From an uncultured Clostridia bacterium (GTDB lineage: Bacteria; Bacillota; Clostridia; Christensenellales; CAG-138), in assembly GCA_947168565.1 (NCBI GenBank), contig CAMVMM010000014.1, positions 1-61,185 on the forward strand: a stretch of 61,185 nt of DNA. Reading direction: 5' to 3'. Below are positions 53,285-61,185 of this stretch, piece after piece. A model generated the notes under the pieces. That model was not told the origin of the DNA. It ran no database searches and saw only the letters and a list, made by a program, of their open reading frames with translations. Position numbers and translations under genes: made by a program. The stretch's first letter is position 1. Every line of letters starts with the position of its first letter.

Positions 53285-53493
53285 AAACCCCACGGATTCT
53301 CTATCAATAAATAAAAAACCGAACCATCGTCGCGCATGGGGCACTCCACTTTCTGCCCGTGCGGATGAAAAAAAGGAGGTTAAGTACCGCTGCTCGCGGT
53401 GCGGCAGTGTGGAGACCTGTCGTAATGCGTCCATCCCGTGCGGAGAGCGCGAGGCGGAAGGGGAGGAGTCCCTTTTCGCCGGAGCAAATAATT

Positions 53494-54651
53494 ATGTCCG
53501 AAGTTAAACTTGTTGGCATCAAAAAAATCTACGATAACAACGTCACCGCCGTGCATGATTTCAACCTTGAAATAAAGGATAAGGAATTCATCGTGCTCGT
53601 GGGCCCCTCCGGCTGCGGTAAATCCACCACCCTGCGCATGGTCGCGGGGCTTGAGGAGATATCGGACGGTCAGCTTTATATTGACGGCAGGCTTGTGAAC
53701 GACGTTGCGCCCAAGGATCGCGATATTGCTATGGTTTTCCAGAGCTATGCGCTGTATCCCCACATGACGGTTTACGACAATATGGCGTTTGCATTGAAGC
53801 TTCGCAAAACGCCCAAGGCGGAGATCGACAAGAAGGTGCGCGAGGTTGCCGAAATACTGGATATCACAAGCTATCTCAGCCGCAAGCCCAAGGCGCTCTC
53901 CGGCGGTCAGCGTCAGCGCGTTGCGATCGGCAGGGCGATGGTGCGCGATCCCAAGGTGTTTTTGATGGATGAGCCGCTTTCAAATCTGGACGCGAAGCTG
54001 CGCAATCAGATGCGAGCGGAGATAATAAAGCTGCGCCAGAGGATAAACACCACCTTTATGTACGTTACCCACGATCAAACCGAGGCTATGACGCTGGGCG
54101 ACCGCATAGTTATCATGAAGGATGGCTTTGTGAACCAGATCGGCACGCCCAAGGAGGTTTTCAATAAGCCGGTGAATCTTTTCGTGGCGGGCTTCATTGG
54201 GATGCCGGTGATGAATTTCTTTGATAACTGCAAGCTTTTGAAGGAAAACGGCGTGTATTTTGCCGAGATTCGCGGCGTGCGCTTCGAGCTTTCCCCCTTC
54301 CAGCAGGCCGCGCTCAAGCAAAACGGAGCGGAAAGCTGCGAGATAGTTTGCGGCATTCGCCCGCAGCATATTACGGTTGGCGAGGGCGAGCTCACCGGCA
54401 GGGTGGAGGTTTCCGAAATGCTCGGAAGCGAATACAATATCCATGCCGTTTCGGGCGAGGATAATGTGGTAATGGTCATTCCCACGGTCGGGCTTGAAAC
54501 CGACGTCAGCATGGGCGCAACCGTCAATTTTACCACTATGCCGGAGTTGATCCAGCTTTTTGACAAAAAGAGCGGAAACAATCTTATCTGGTTCGACAAG
54601 GAATCGGCGGAGAAGAATCACCCCGTCTGCAAATCTTACGATAGCTTATGA
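53494..54651 (+). CDS. ABC transporter ATPase, MsmK/UgpC type
   Basis: 385 aa. Walker A GPSGCGKST, signature LSGGQRQR, Walker B VFLMDEPLSNLD, and the C-terminal regulatory/TOBE domain of CUT1 ATPases. I start at 53494 (MSEVKLVGIKK), which has GGAG upstream. The open frame from 53359 encodes no family sequence. It could energise several CUT1 transporters. Its ATGA overlap with nagB indicates translational coupling. A 209-base gap separates it from nanA. Confidence 0.95.
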   Translation: MSEVKLVGIKKIYDNNVTAVHDFNLEIKDKEFIVLVGPSGCGKSTTLRMVAGLEEISDGQLYIDGRLVNDVAPKDRDIAMVFQSYALYPHMTVYDNMAFALKLRKTPKAEIDKKVREVAEILDITSYLSRKPKALSGGQRQRVAIGRAMVRDPKVFLMDEPLSNLDAKLRNQMRAEIIKLRQRINTTFMYVTHDQTEAMTLGDRIVIMKDGFVNQIGTPKEVFNKPVNLFVAGFIGMPVMNFFDNCKLLKENGVYFAEIRGVRFELSPFQQAALKQNGAESCEIVCGIRPQHITVGEGELTGRVEVSEMLGSEYNIHAVSGEDNVVMVIPTVGLETDVSMGATVNFTTMPELIQLFDKKSGNNLIWFDKESAEKNHPVCKSYDSL

Positions 54652-55376
54652 GAATTATCAGAGCAAGGGATTATGACCACATGAGCCGCCAGGCGGCAAA
54701 CATCATTTCGGCGCAGGTGATTTTGAAGCCGGATTCGGTGCTCGGCCTTGCCACGGGCTCAAGCCCGATAGGGGTTTATAAGCAGCTCATAGAGTGGTAC
54801 AAGAAGGGCGATCTGGATTTTTCCGCCGTTCGCACTGTCAATCTGGATGAATACGTGGGCTTTGGGGAAAGCGACGCGCAGAGCTATATCCGCTTCATGC
54901 GCGAGCAGTTTTTCGATCATATCAATATTGATATGCGCTGCACAAACATCCCGAACGGCCTGAACCCGAACGCGGAGCAGGAGTGCTCACGCTATGATTC
55001 CGTTATCCACGCGCTTGGCGGAATAGATCTTCAGCTTCTGGGGCTTGGCCCGAACGGGCATATCGGTTTCAACGAGCCTGCGGACGCATTCACGAAGGGC
55101 ACTCATCGCGTGGAGCTTTCTGATGCCACGATTCAGGCAAACAAGCGCTTTTTTGAAAGCGCCGATGCGGTGCCGCGCTCTGCCTACACGATGGGCATCT
55201 GCGATATTATGCAGGCGAAGCGCACCGTGATGGTGGTTTCGGGAAGCGCCAAGGCGAAGATAGTGCGCGATGCGTTCTTCGGCCCAGTAACGCCAAGAGT
55301 GCCGGCCTCGATACTGCAGCTCCACAGCGATTTTACTCTGGTTGCCGATGAAGCCGCGCTGGAATACGTTAAATAG
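54648..55376 (+). CDS. nagB: Glucosamine-6-phosphate deaminase
   Basis: Converts GlcN-6-P to Fru-6-P and ammonia. 242 aa with LGLATGSSPIGVY, NLDEYVGF (catalytic Asp), the LGLGPNGHIGFNEP hallmark and the C-terminal TLVADEAAL. Short form without the E. coli allosteric tail. Starts within the ATPase gene stop (ATGA). Completes the pathway begun by nanA and nagA. Confidence 0.96.
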   Translation: MRIIRARDYDHMSRQAANIISAQVILKPDSVLGLATGSSPIGVYKQLIEWYKKGDLDFSAVRTVNLDEYVGFGESDAQSYIRFMREQFFDHINIDMRCTNIPNGLNPNAEQECSRYDSVIHALGGIDLQLLGLGPNGHIGFNEPADAFTKGTHRVELSDATIQANKRFFESADAVPRSAYTMGICDIMQAKRTVMVVSGSAKAKIVRDAFFGPVTPRVPASILQLHSDFTLVADEAALEYVK

Positions 55377-55387
55377 AATGAACTCAA

Positions 55388-55418
55388 AAAAATGGGGGAC
55401 GCACCCCCATTTCTTTTG
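55388..55418 (+). terminator. Terminator after nagB
   Basis: AAATGGGGG-ACGCA-CCCCCATTT followed by CTTTT; a 9 bp stem. Confidence 0.87.
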
Positions 55419-55526
55419 GCGTTCGTTCGGCGGGGTAGATCCCGTTTTTAGGTGTAGGACAGTATAAATTGCGCTAAAGCGAAAAATGTGGTAAAATCAA
55501 TAATAATATAAAACAAGGAGGCAGTT

Positions 55527-56630
55527 ATGAAAAAAAGCTTTCGCATACTTATGAGCCTTGCGCTTTCGCTTGCGTTTTTGTGCGCCTTTATACCCGCCGC
55601 AACGGTTCGGGCGCACCGAACGGAAGCCGATTTGCCGGAGTCGGACGCAAAACCGGCGGGCGCGGAGCCTGCGGACGGCGTGCTGACCCTCAACCCCTCG
55701 TCGCTCACCGTTCCCGTGTTCAGCGGCTATTTCGGAGTGAAGATCCACGCCTACATAGACGGCGTGGAGCAGCCGCCGTTCAGCATCAACTGGTCCAGCT
55801 CAAGCTCCTACGTTGCATCAGTGGACAGCGTCGGCTGCGTCTACGCCTCGTCCACCGGCACCGCGACCATTACCGCGCGTGCGCAGAACGGCAGCACCGC
55901 AACCTGCACGGTCACGGTGGTTTCAAATTCCAATTATCCAAACGTAAATTCGCTCAATTACACGCAGATCGGCGAGCTTTCCTACGTGAATAATCAGGTG
56001 GGCATCGGGCCGCTTTTCGGCGGCGAACCGGTGATAATGCGCAGATACAGGCCGGGGAAGGATATGAAGATAGATAACCCGGGCAGCAATCCGAATGCAA
56101 ACAACGGCTGGGCGTTTACCTACGCAACGGGCTTCCGCTTCGCGGTGCAGGCGGGGCATGATTACACCGTATCCACCGAGGCTTACGCGGGGCAGCAGGG
56201 GCACAACGTGGAGGTGTTTATGTCCGTTTACAACAGCAATTATGACCTTGTGGACTATGCTTACAGCGTTCACACGGGCGAATACCCCTCGCTGAATATA
56301 CGCCCCACGAGCAGCGGCTATTGGTACGTGGTGCTCTCGCCCGTGAACCTTTCCAATCAATGGGGCAACGGCTATATTAAATTCAAACTGATAGACCCCT
56401 CCTCGCCCCCGCCGCCGGACGGGATGCCGGGCGACGTGAACCATAACGGCAGCATAGATATTGCGGACGCCGTGCTCGTGCTCCGCCACGCGCTCGGTAT
56501 CGCCATCCTTCCGGACGACGACCTCTATTGGGCGGACGTGCTTGCGGACGGCAATATAACCATACCGGACGCGCTTACCATACTGCGCCGCGCCATGGGG
56601 CTGATAGATTCATTCAATATGGGCCGCTGA
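55527..56630 (+). CDS. Secreted dockerin protein with Big2 domain
   Basis: 367 aa. Signal peptide (SFRILMSLALSLAFLCAFIP), a bacterial Ig-like Big2 domain (VLTLNPSSLTVPVFSGYFGV through TCTVTVV), a ~150 aa beta-rich domain resembling PPC-type modules, and a dockerin with GDVNHNGSIDIADAVLVLRH and NITIPDALTILRRAMG. The second calcium loop is degenerate (LADGNITIPD). Start has AAGGAGG eight bases upstream. A broken copy of its 5' end lies at 42615. Likely an extracellular glycan-binding or scaffold-docked protein. Confidence 0.88.
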   Translation: MKKSFRILMSLALSLAFLCAFIPAATVRAHRTEADLPESDAKPAGAEPADGVLTLNPSSLTVPVFSGYFGVKIHAYIDGVEQPPFSINWSSSSSYVASVDSVGCVYASSTGTATITARAQNGSTATCTVTVVSNSNYPNVNSLNYTQIGELSYVNNQVGIGPLFGGEPVIMRRYRPGKDMKIDNPGSNPNANNGWAFTYATGFRFAVQAGHDYTVSTEAYAGQQGHNVEVFMSVYNSNYDLVDYAYSVHTGEYPSLNIRPTSSGYWYVVLSPVNLSNQWGNGYIKFKLIDPSSPPPPDGMPGDVNHNGSIDIADAVLVLRHALGIAILPDDDLYWADVLADGNITIPDALTILRRAMGLIDSFNMGR

Positions 56631-56675
56631 GCGCGAAAGCCCCGCTTTTCACGCAAAAAGCATCCCTTTCAGGCC

Positions 56676-56710
56676 GCGCCCCGTTTGATCCATGCAGACG
56701 GGGCGCTTTT
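56676..56710 (+). terminator. Terminator after the second dockerin gene
   Basis: GCGCCCCGT / ACGGGGCGC nine-base perfect stem followed by TTTT. Confidence 0.85.
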
Positions 56711-56890
56711 GCGTTCGCTTATTCCGGCATTTATACTATCCCGCGCCCGAATCAAGGTTTCGGATACAGGATAGTATAATGAGTGCCATCGTTCAATACT
56801 GCTTTCTTTAGTCCATTGTATTTCATGTTGCCCTTTCCGCCTGAAAGGGGCATCGGGAAAGGATAGAATACGCAGCTTTGCTATGAAACC

Positions 56891-56961
56891 GGATTCAATA
56901 CCTGATTGGGCGCACTAAAGATAAGGGTATTGAATCCTGATCCCACAGAATCCGGGATCAT
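56891..56961. repeat. Nested inverted repeats in an AT-rich gap
   Basis: Arms GGATTCAATACC (56891-56902) and GGTATTGAATCC (56926-56937) are perfect over 12 bases. Immediately after, GATCCC and GGGATC pair across nine bases. The whole 56760-57060 stretch has no ORF. It could be a small structured RNA or a mobile-element remnant. Confidence 0.55.
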
Positions 56962-57066
56962 ATTCATATCCTTTGCCCTTAATGCATATCAGGCATTGAA
57001 TGTATTTGTTGTTAAGGATCGCTCCTTACGAGATTGATTTTACCAGCGAAAAGCCATCTAAACCAC

Positions 57067-57171
57067 GACATTAAATGTCACTATAAAAAGTCAATGTTTA
57101 CTTAGATTTCTTAAAAATACGGTTTTCAAAAAGTCAATAAATACGGGCATTCTATAGTGACATTTGATGTC
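57067..57171. mobile_element. MITE-like element with 19 bp terminal inverted repeats
   Basis: The left end GACATTAAATGTCACTATA and the reverse complement of the right end, GACATCAAATGTCACTATA, match at 18 of 19 bases over a 105 bp element. Each end also contains a small palindrome, GACAT-N3-ATGTC. Internally AAAAAGTCAAT occurs twice (57085 and 57128). No ORF. No clear target duplication beyond two bases. A regulatory double operator is the alternative. Confidence 0.5.
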
Positions 57172-57227
57172 ACTGTTTGAAACAGTATTTTTCGAGCCCA
57201 TCGGAATAATACTTGCATTGTTTGATG

Positions 57228-57256
57228 TTGTATTTTACGATGAATTATGCTATAAT
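57228..57256 (+). promoter_or_regulatory. Promoter of the toxin-antitoxin operon
   Basis: TTGTAT, 17-base spacer, TATAAT, 31 bases before the antitoxin start. The GACAT-N3-ATGTC palindromes lie 55-160 bases upstream. Confidence 0.7.
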
Positions 57257-57287
57257 AATTACAGCAACATGAAAGGAGCTGAATGAA

Positions 57288-57533
57288 ATGCCCAATATCA
57301 AACCCGTATCGGATCTTCGCAACTATAACGAAGTGTTGAAGGATATTGCCGTTGGCGAACCCGTTTTTCTCACCAAGAACGGCCGCGGTCGATATGCCAT
57401 AGTGGATATCGAGGAATATGAAAAAACTCGCGCCATTCTAAAACTCATAGGCGAGCTTGCTAAGGGTGAGCGCAGCGGAAATGAAAGCGGTTGGCTCAGC
57501 ATAGCGGATATTGAAAAGGAGCTCGGTATCTAA
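57288..57533 (+). CDS. Type II antitoxin, Phd/YefM family
   Basis: 81 aa. The N-terminal VSDLRNYNEVLKDIAVGEPV followed by FLTKNGRGRYAIVDIEEYE is the Phd/YefM DNA-binding fold. The C-terminal third is the toxin-neutralising segment. AAAGGAGCT upstream. The following toxin starts on the base after the stop codon, a coupled pair. Autorepression is expected for the family. Confidence 0.9.
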   Translation: MPNIKPVSDLRNYNEVLKDIAVGEPVFLTKNGRGRYAIVDIEEYEKTRAILKLIGELAKGERSGNESGWLSIADIEKELGI

Positions 57534-57842
57534 ATGGCTGAGATCAGGTTTTCGTCCGAAGCCCTTTCCGATTTGAAAGAGATCAAGGCATACATTGAGA
57601 AAGAGCTTCTGAATGAACAGGCTGCGGCGGACACGATAGCCGATATTATGAAACATATTCTGCAGCTTTCCGATTTTCCCGAATCCGGCGCGCCGCTGTC
57701 TTCCGTTATCCAACTTGATACTAACCATCGCTATCTCTCCTGTGGCAGCTATACCGCTTTTTACCGGTACGAAAACGGGATCGCGTTCATCGACCGAGTT
57801 CTATACGGCAGGCGTGATTATATGCGAATACTCTTCGGCTGA
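57534..57842 (+). CDS. Type II toxin, RelE/ParE superfamily
   Basis: 102 aa with the RelE/ParE fold: IRFSSEALSDLKEIKAYIEK, then HRYLSCGSYTAFYRYENGIAFIDRVLYGRRDYMRILFG. The last Arg/Tyr-rich strand pair fits RelE-like mRNA interferases more than ParE, but the two are hard to separate. Directly abuts the antitoxin. Confidence 0.9.
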   Translation: MAEIRFSSEALSDLKEIKAYIEKELLNEQAAADTIADIMKHILQLSDFPESGAPLSSVIQLDTNHRYLSCGSYTAFYRYENGIAFIDRVLYGRRDYMRILFG

Positions 57843-58322
57843 AATGAAAAAGTTGTCGTGAATCTCTTGGCGGCGGCTCATTTATTATTTCTTTCAAGGC
57901 ATTTTCACTCCGGCCGCTATCAAGCATTTGTTTATCTCAACTATATCCATGTTGACCATAGTCATAAGCAGCATAGAATAAGCAGCATAGAATAAGCCGT
58001 ATCCTCATTTGAGCTTGAAAGCCGATCCACGCAGTATTCTTCGCATGACAGTGGTCACAGGTTTTATAAATTAACAGGTTCGTTGGCAGAGTCCGTCCTT
58101 GCTTTGCAAATGCACCCTCATTATACTACGATGTAATAACAGCTTTTCTAAGGGGAAATAAAGAGCCGCTCACTTGAGGAAAACACCATGATGAACTATA
58201 ATTGGAGAAAAGCGGCAGATCCGCATTGAACAAATGTTAGTTATGCGTTTGTATCGATTTGTTATGCTAACGAAGTAACGAATAGCATGACGAGCTTTCT
58301 GCCTCCCGAGAAAGGAGAAAAA
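57843..58322. other. Gene-free region before the two-component system
   Basis: 480 bases without a supported gene. It contains two adjacent copies of ATAAGCAGCATAGA (57964-57991). I see no RNA gene or clear terminator. An earlier gene remnant is possible; short frames here are interrupted. Confidence 0.5.
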
Positions 58323-59855
58323 ATGAAAAAGGAAAACAGCGAAAGGCATGACGCGCTCTCACACGAAGCGATAGCGCGGGCGCTCTATGAGAACTATGAA
58401 AGCATTTATGTAGTTGATATCGAAACATCATCCTTTAAATGCTTCCATGAAAGCGACTCGTACAGCTCGCTCAAGCTTGAGCACTCGGGCGATGACTTTT
58501 TTAACGAGGTCACGGAGAATATTCTAAGAACGGTTTACGAGGGCGACCAGAATTATGTTAAGAAAATGCTTTCAAGGGATGCTATTCTTTTGGCACTGAC
58601 CTCGCAAAAGTATTATTCATTTGTGTACAGGCTTGTGATCGGAGGAGAACCGCTGTATCATAAATTAAGGGCGACCACTGATTTTGTAGACGCCCGCCTG
58701 CATCTTCTGATCGGCATCAGAAATGTGGACGAAGCGTTCAGAAAGGATAAAAGGCAGGCGGAGGAGCTGTCCTCCATGCATAAAAAAGAGAAAAACCACC
58801 TTGAGGCTGTGCTTTCAACCGCCGATTGGTATTTGGAGGTCAATCTCACGAAGGACAGCATACTTGAAAGCTCGATGCGCATCAGACCCGATTCGTTGCC
58901 TGAGGACGTGCATTATCCAAACGAAGTGAATGCATTATCATATAGCGAGTTCAAGCAGTGGAGGATAGATAACCTGATCGTTGAGGGGAAGGAAAAGTAC
59001 CTTGAGATTAGCGATAGAGAATACCTTATAAAGTGCTTTGAACGCGGCGAGAAGCGAGCGTCCGTATCTTTTTCAATAAGGGTTGCGGGCGGTAAGGTGC
59101 AGCCGTGCAAGAAGGTGTTTTTCCTGTATCAGGATGCTCCAACGGGGGATATCCTCTCTTTTTGCGTACTGTATGATCTAACGGAGCAGCAGCGCCGGGA
59201 AAAGGAGATAAGGGATCTGGAATTAAAGCTGCAAATGAGCAGACTGCGCAACTTCACCAGTCAGATGCAGCCGCATTTTCTTTATAATGCGCTCGGCTCG
59301 ATACAGGAGATCATCCTTGAGGATCCGGTGTATGCCTCGGAGCTGCTGGGCGATTTTACGGTTCATCTTCGAAGCTGCATACGGGCGATGGCGAACGACA
59401 AGCCGATTCCTTTTGAACAGGAATTGAAAAATATTCAAGCGTATGTAAACATAGAGAGGATGCGCCTGGGCGCAAAGCTGAAGATAGAGTATGATATTCA
59501 GACGGATGATTTTTCCATAATCCCGCTGAGCGTGCAGCCGATAGTTGAAAATGCGATTCGACACGGCATATATGAGAAGGGTGAAGAAGGCGGTATCGTG
59601 CGGATCGGCACAAAGGAGGATGACGAGTTCATTTTCATCATCGTGCAGGATAACGGCATCGGCTTTGACATTGAAAAGCTCAATGCTGAATCCGCGAATG
59701 TAAACACCGATTCAACAGGACTTAATAATATTACATTCAGGCTTGATAAGGTTATGAATGCAGCCATCGATATCAAAAGCCGCCCCGGCAGGGGAACAAC
59801 GGTCACGATCAAATTACCTAAGGAGAATACCGGGAATGAAAGCGATAATAGTTGA
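58323..59855 (+). CDS. Soluble LytS/YesM-type sensor histidine kinase
   Basis: 510 aa without membrane segments or signal peptide. Two N-terminal PAS-like regions (~20-130 and 150-290) precede a His_kinase (PF06580) domain with QMQPHFLYNALGSIQEI and phospho-acceptor His, and a HATPase_c domain with ENAIRHGIYEKGEEGG and QDNGIGFD. Start 58323 has AAAGGAG five bases upstream, 36 bases in from the first ATG. Signal is probably cytosolic. It overlaps its response regulator by 20 bases. Confidence 0.92.
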   Translation: MKKENSERHDALSHEAIARALYENYESIYVVDIETSSFKCFHESDSYSSLKLEHSGDDFFNEVTENILRTVYEGDQNYVKKMLSRDAILLALTSQKYYSFVYRLVIGGEPLYHKLRATTDFVDARLHLLIGIRNVDEAFRKDKRQAEELSSMHKKEKNHLEAVLSTADWYLEVNLTKDSILESSMRIRPDSLPEDVHYPNEVNALSYSEFKQWRIDNLIVEGKEKYLEISDREYLIKCFERGEKRASVSFSIRVAGGKVQPCKKVFFLYQDAPTGDILSFCVLYDLTEQQRREKEIRDLELKLQMSRLRNFTSQMQPHFLYNALGSIQEIILEDPVYASELLGDFTVHLRSCIRAMANDKPIPFEQELKNIQAYVNIERMRLGAKLKIEYDIQTDDFSIIPLSVQPIVENAIRHGIYEKGEEGGIVRIGTKEDDEFIFIIVQDNGIGFDIEKLNAESANVNTDSTGLNNITFRLDKVMNAAIDIKSRPGRGTTVTIKLPKENTGNESDNS

Positions 59856-60630
59856 TGATGAGCCGCTGATGCTGCGACGCTTCGTGCGCCTTAGCAGCGG
59901 CATAGAGGATCTAAAAATAGTTGGGCAGTTTGAATCCGCGGATAAGGCTCTGTCTTATGCTGCCGAAAACCAGTTTCAGGCGGCTTTTCTTGACGTGGAG
60001 ATGCCTAAAATCAACGGGATAGAGCTTGCTGTAAAGCTTAGAAAGCTCAGACCTGATATCATAATAGTGTTTGTTTCCGCTTATGATAATTATCTTTGGG
60101 ACTTCAACAGGATCGGGGGAGATTATTACATAATCAAGCCCTTTACGCGGGAAACGCTTGGAATGGCGATGGACAGGATCAGGCTTCTTATAAAGCGGCA
60201 GCAAAAGGAACTGTATATTCAAACCTTCGGCCGATTCCTGGTGCTGAAAAACGGAACGCCGGTGAAGCTTACCGGAAAAGCGAAGGAGATCTTGGCGCTT
60301 GTGGTAACAAGGCGCGGCAAGGAGATAAGCAACGAAGAGATATACAGCACGATATGGGAGGACAGGCTTTACGGAAACGAAATGATGGCCGTCTACTATA
60401 ACGCGCTTCGCAGGCTCAGGGTCGCTTTGAAAAAAGAAAACATATCCGAGCTGCTGATACCGACGCGAAGGGGACAAATCATCAACACGGATATGTTTGA
60501 CTGCGATTACTATGCATGGCAGGATAGGGATCTGGGGGAGCGCGATCGCTTTGAGGGCGAGTTTATGACGGAGTATTCCTGGGGCGAAAGCATACTTTCC
60601 AATATTCTGAACGATTTTTTAAATGAATGA
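59836..60630 (+). CDS. Response regulator with SARP-like winged helix
   Basis: 264 aa. Receiver domain with MKAIIVDDEPLM, the phospho-Asp in FLDVEMPKING and the lysine in YIIKPFTRE. The C-terminal ~100 residues (LYIQTFGRFLVLKNGTPVKL, KAKEILALVVTRRGKEISNE, YNALRRLRVALKK) resemble OmpR/SARP-type winged helices (COG3947). It is not LytTR, the usual partner of LytS-type kinases. Start 59836 lies inside the kinase gene. Confidence 0.92.
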   Translation: MKAIIVDDEPLMLRRFVRLSSGIEDLKIVGQFESADKALSYAAENQFQAAFLDVEMPKINGIELAVKLRKLRPDIIIVFVSAYDNYLWDFNRIGGDYYIIKPFTRETLGMAMDRIRLLIKRQQKELYIQTFGRFLVLKNGTPVKLTGKAKEILALVVTRRGKEISNEEIYSTIWEDRLYGNEMMAVYYNALRRLRVALKKENISELLIPTRRGQIINTDMFDCDYYAWQDRDLGERDRFEGEFMTEYSWGESILSNILNDFLNE

Positions 60631-60684
60631 GCGTAAACACTCGGGATAATGGATTTCTCTGAGTTTTCTTTATACCTCCTCACT

Positions 60685-60720
60685 AAACGGCGGCACATTG
60701 ATTCGGTGCCGCCGTTTTTT
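60685..60720 (+). terminator. Terminator after the two-component system
   Basis: AAACGGCGGCAC / GTGCCGCCGTTT perfect 12 bp stem followed by TTT. Confidence 0.88.
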
Positions 60721-60911
60721 GCATCAAGCCCGTTGGAAGCAATGCTGCAAATCATAAATATATTATTTTTTCCTTAATATGGCAAACGATCCGTTTGTTA
60801 GTGATTAGCGAGAGAGTGTCATAATAGCATCATAAACCTGCCAAGCAGGAAATCCTCACTTATGCAGGAGTGCTGCAGTTTGCTTGAACTGATGAGCGGA
60901 AACGGGGAATT

Positions 60912-61185
60912 ATGAATAACAAAGTTGACTATCGCAAGTTAAGAAGGATCGAGCTGTTGGAACTGCTGATCTCTGAAACAGAAAGAAATGAGAAATTGCA
61001 AACTGAGCTTGACGATGCACGAAGGCAGCTTTCAGCACAAAGCGGCTTGCAGGCGGAGCTTGACGAAGCCCGAAGGCAGCTTACCGCGCAAAGCGGCTTG
61101 CAAGCGGAGCTTGACGAAGCCCGAAGGCAGCTTTCAGCACAAAGCGGCTTGCAGGCGGAGCTTGACGAAGCCCGAAGGCAGCTTT
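60912..61185 (+). CDS. Partial coiled-coil protein with 17-residue repeats (runs off window)
   Basis: Open frame from ATG 60912 to the end, 91 codons. MNNKVDYRKLRRIELLELLI is followed by at least three near-identical copies of GLQAELDEARRQLSAQS, with one degenerate copy first. The 51-base DNA repeats are almost identical, so they are recent expansions. The N-terminus resembles a gut-Firmicutes coiled-coil family I recall next to surface or sortase genes, but that is memory only. Incomplete at the right edge. Function unknown. Confidence 0.7.
   Translation, partial: MNNKVDYRKLRRIELLELLISETERNEKLQTELDDARRQLSAQSGLQAELDEARRQLTAQSGLQAELDEARRQLSAQSGLQAELDEARRQL

Noticed and set aside
53359-53493. 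N-terminal extension of the ABC ATPase
   Set aside because: Not homologous to the family; the canonical start at 53494 has its own site.
60994-61185. CRISPR-like array of 51-base units
   Set aside because: The repeats are contiguous, in frame and encode a coiled coil.

Overview
The window is a contiguous bacterial chromosome segment, most likely from an uncultured anaerobic, endospore-forming member of the Clostridia (gut-type Firmicutes). The evidence is spoVT, two CotF-like coat proteins, an orphan Spo0A DNA-binding domain with 0A boxes upstream, a class A rnpB, strong AGGAGG-type ribosome sites, many lipoproteins, two dockerin proteins, and Bacillus/Clostridium gene orders (ywlC-rpiB-upp, pepP-efp, trmK-nif3). 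The species cannot be fixed from sequence alone. The first ten bases match the 3' end of an Illumina adapter, so the left edge is probably a contig end.

Layout. 0-10.9 kb is housekeeping: upp, rpiB and the threonylcarbamoyl-AMP synthase (minus strand), then mscL, a eukaryotic-type NADP isocitrate dehydrogenase, a SEC-C protein, lipoate ligase, Lon, two small coat-like proteins and a macro-domain/HTH fusion (plus strand). 11-17 kb carries a transglutaminase lipoprotein, a repetitive secreted lipoprotein whose promoter has three helically phased TTTAAG repeats, spoVT, the orphan Spo0A-C protein and a SPOR-like membrane protein. Two copies of a dispersed stem-loop element lie here, followed by rnpB. 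17-22.4 kb is a minus-strand housekeeping block (zinc ribbon, nif3, trmK, CD1247-type zinc protein, efp, pepP, an orphan P-loop protein). tRNA-Asn and a Nudix gene follow. 23.6-31.9 kb (minus) holds metK, yhaM, a lipoprotein, a STAS/ATPase-like pair, a phosphofructokinase with PPi-type signature residues, a thymidylate-kinase-like enzyme and a long HflX. 32-41 kb (plus) holds a DUF885 lipoprotein, then recX-birA-nnr-amidohydrolase-MTHFS-rsmD-coaD and a coiled-coil protein.

41.4-56.6 kb is the most coherent accessory block: an inferred sialic acid / amino-sugar locus. It encodes a CUT1 sugar ABC transporter, a YhcH/NanQ-type protein, N-acetylneuraminate lyase, an AGE-family 2-epimerase, a ROK protein, NagA, NagB and an SGNH esterase. 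Secreted dockerin proteins flank it, and a broken duplicate of one of them lies inside it. The gene set fits the route Neu5Ac -> ManNAc -> GlcNAc -> GlcNAc-6-P -> GlcN-6-P -> Fru-6-P, with epimerization before phosphorylation as described for Bacteroides, rather than the canonical NanK/NanE route.

56.7-61.2 kb looks AT-richer and accessory. It contains nested inverted repeats, a MITE-like ~105 bp element with 19 bp terminal inverted repeats, a Phd/RelE-type toxin-antitoxin pair, a soluble two-component system, and the start of a coiled-coil protein built from near-identical 51 bp repeats that runs off the window.
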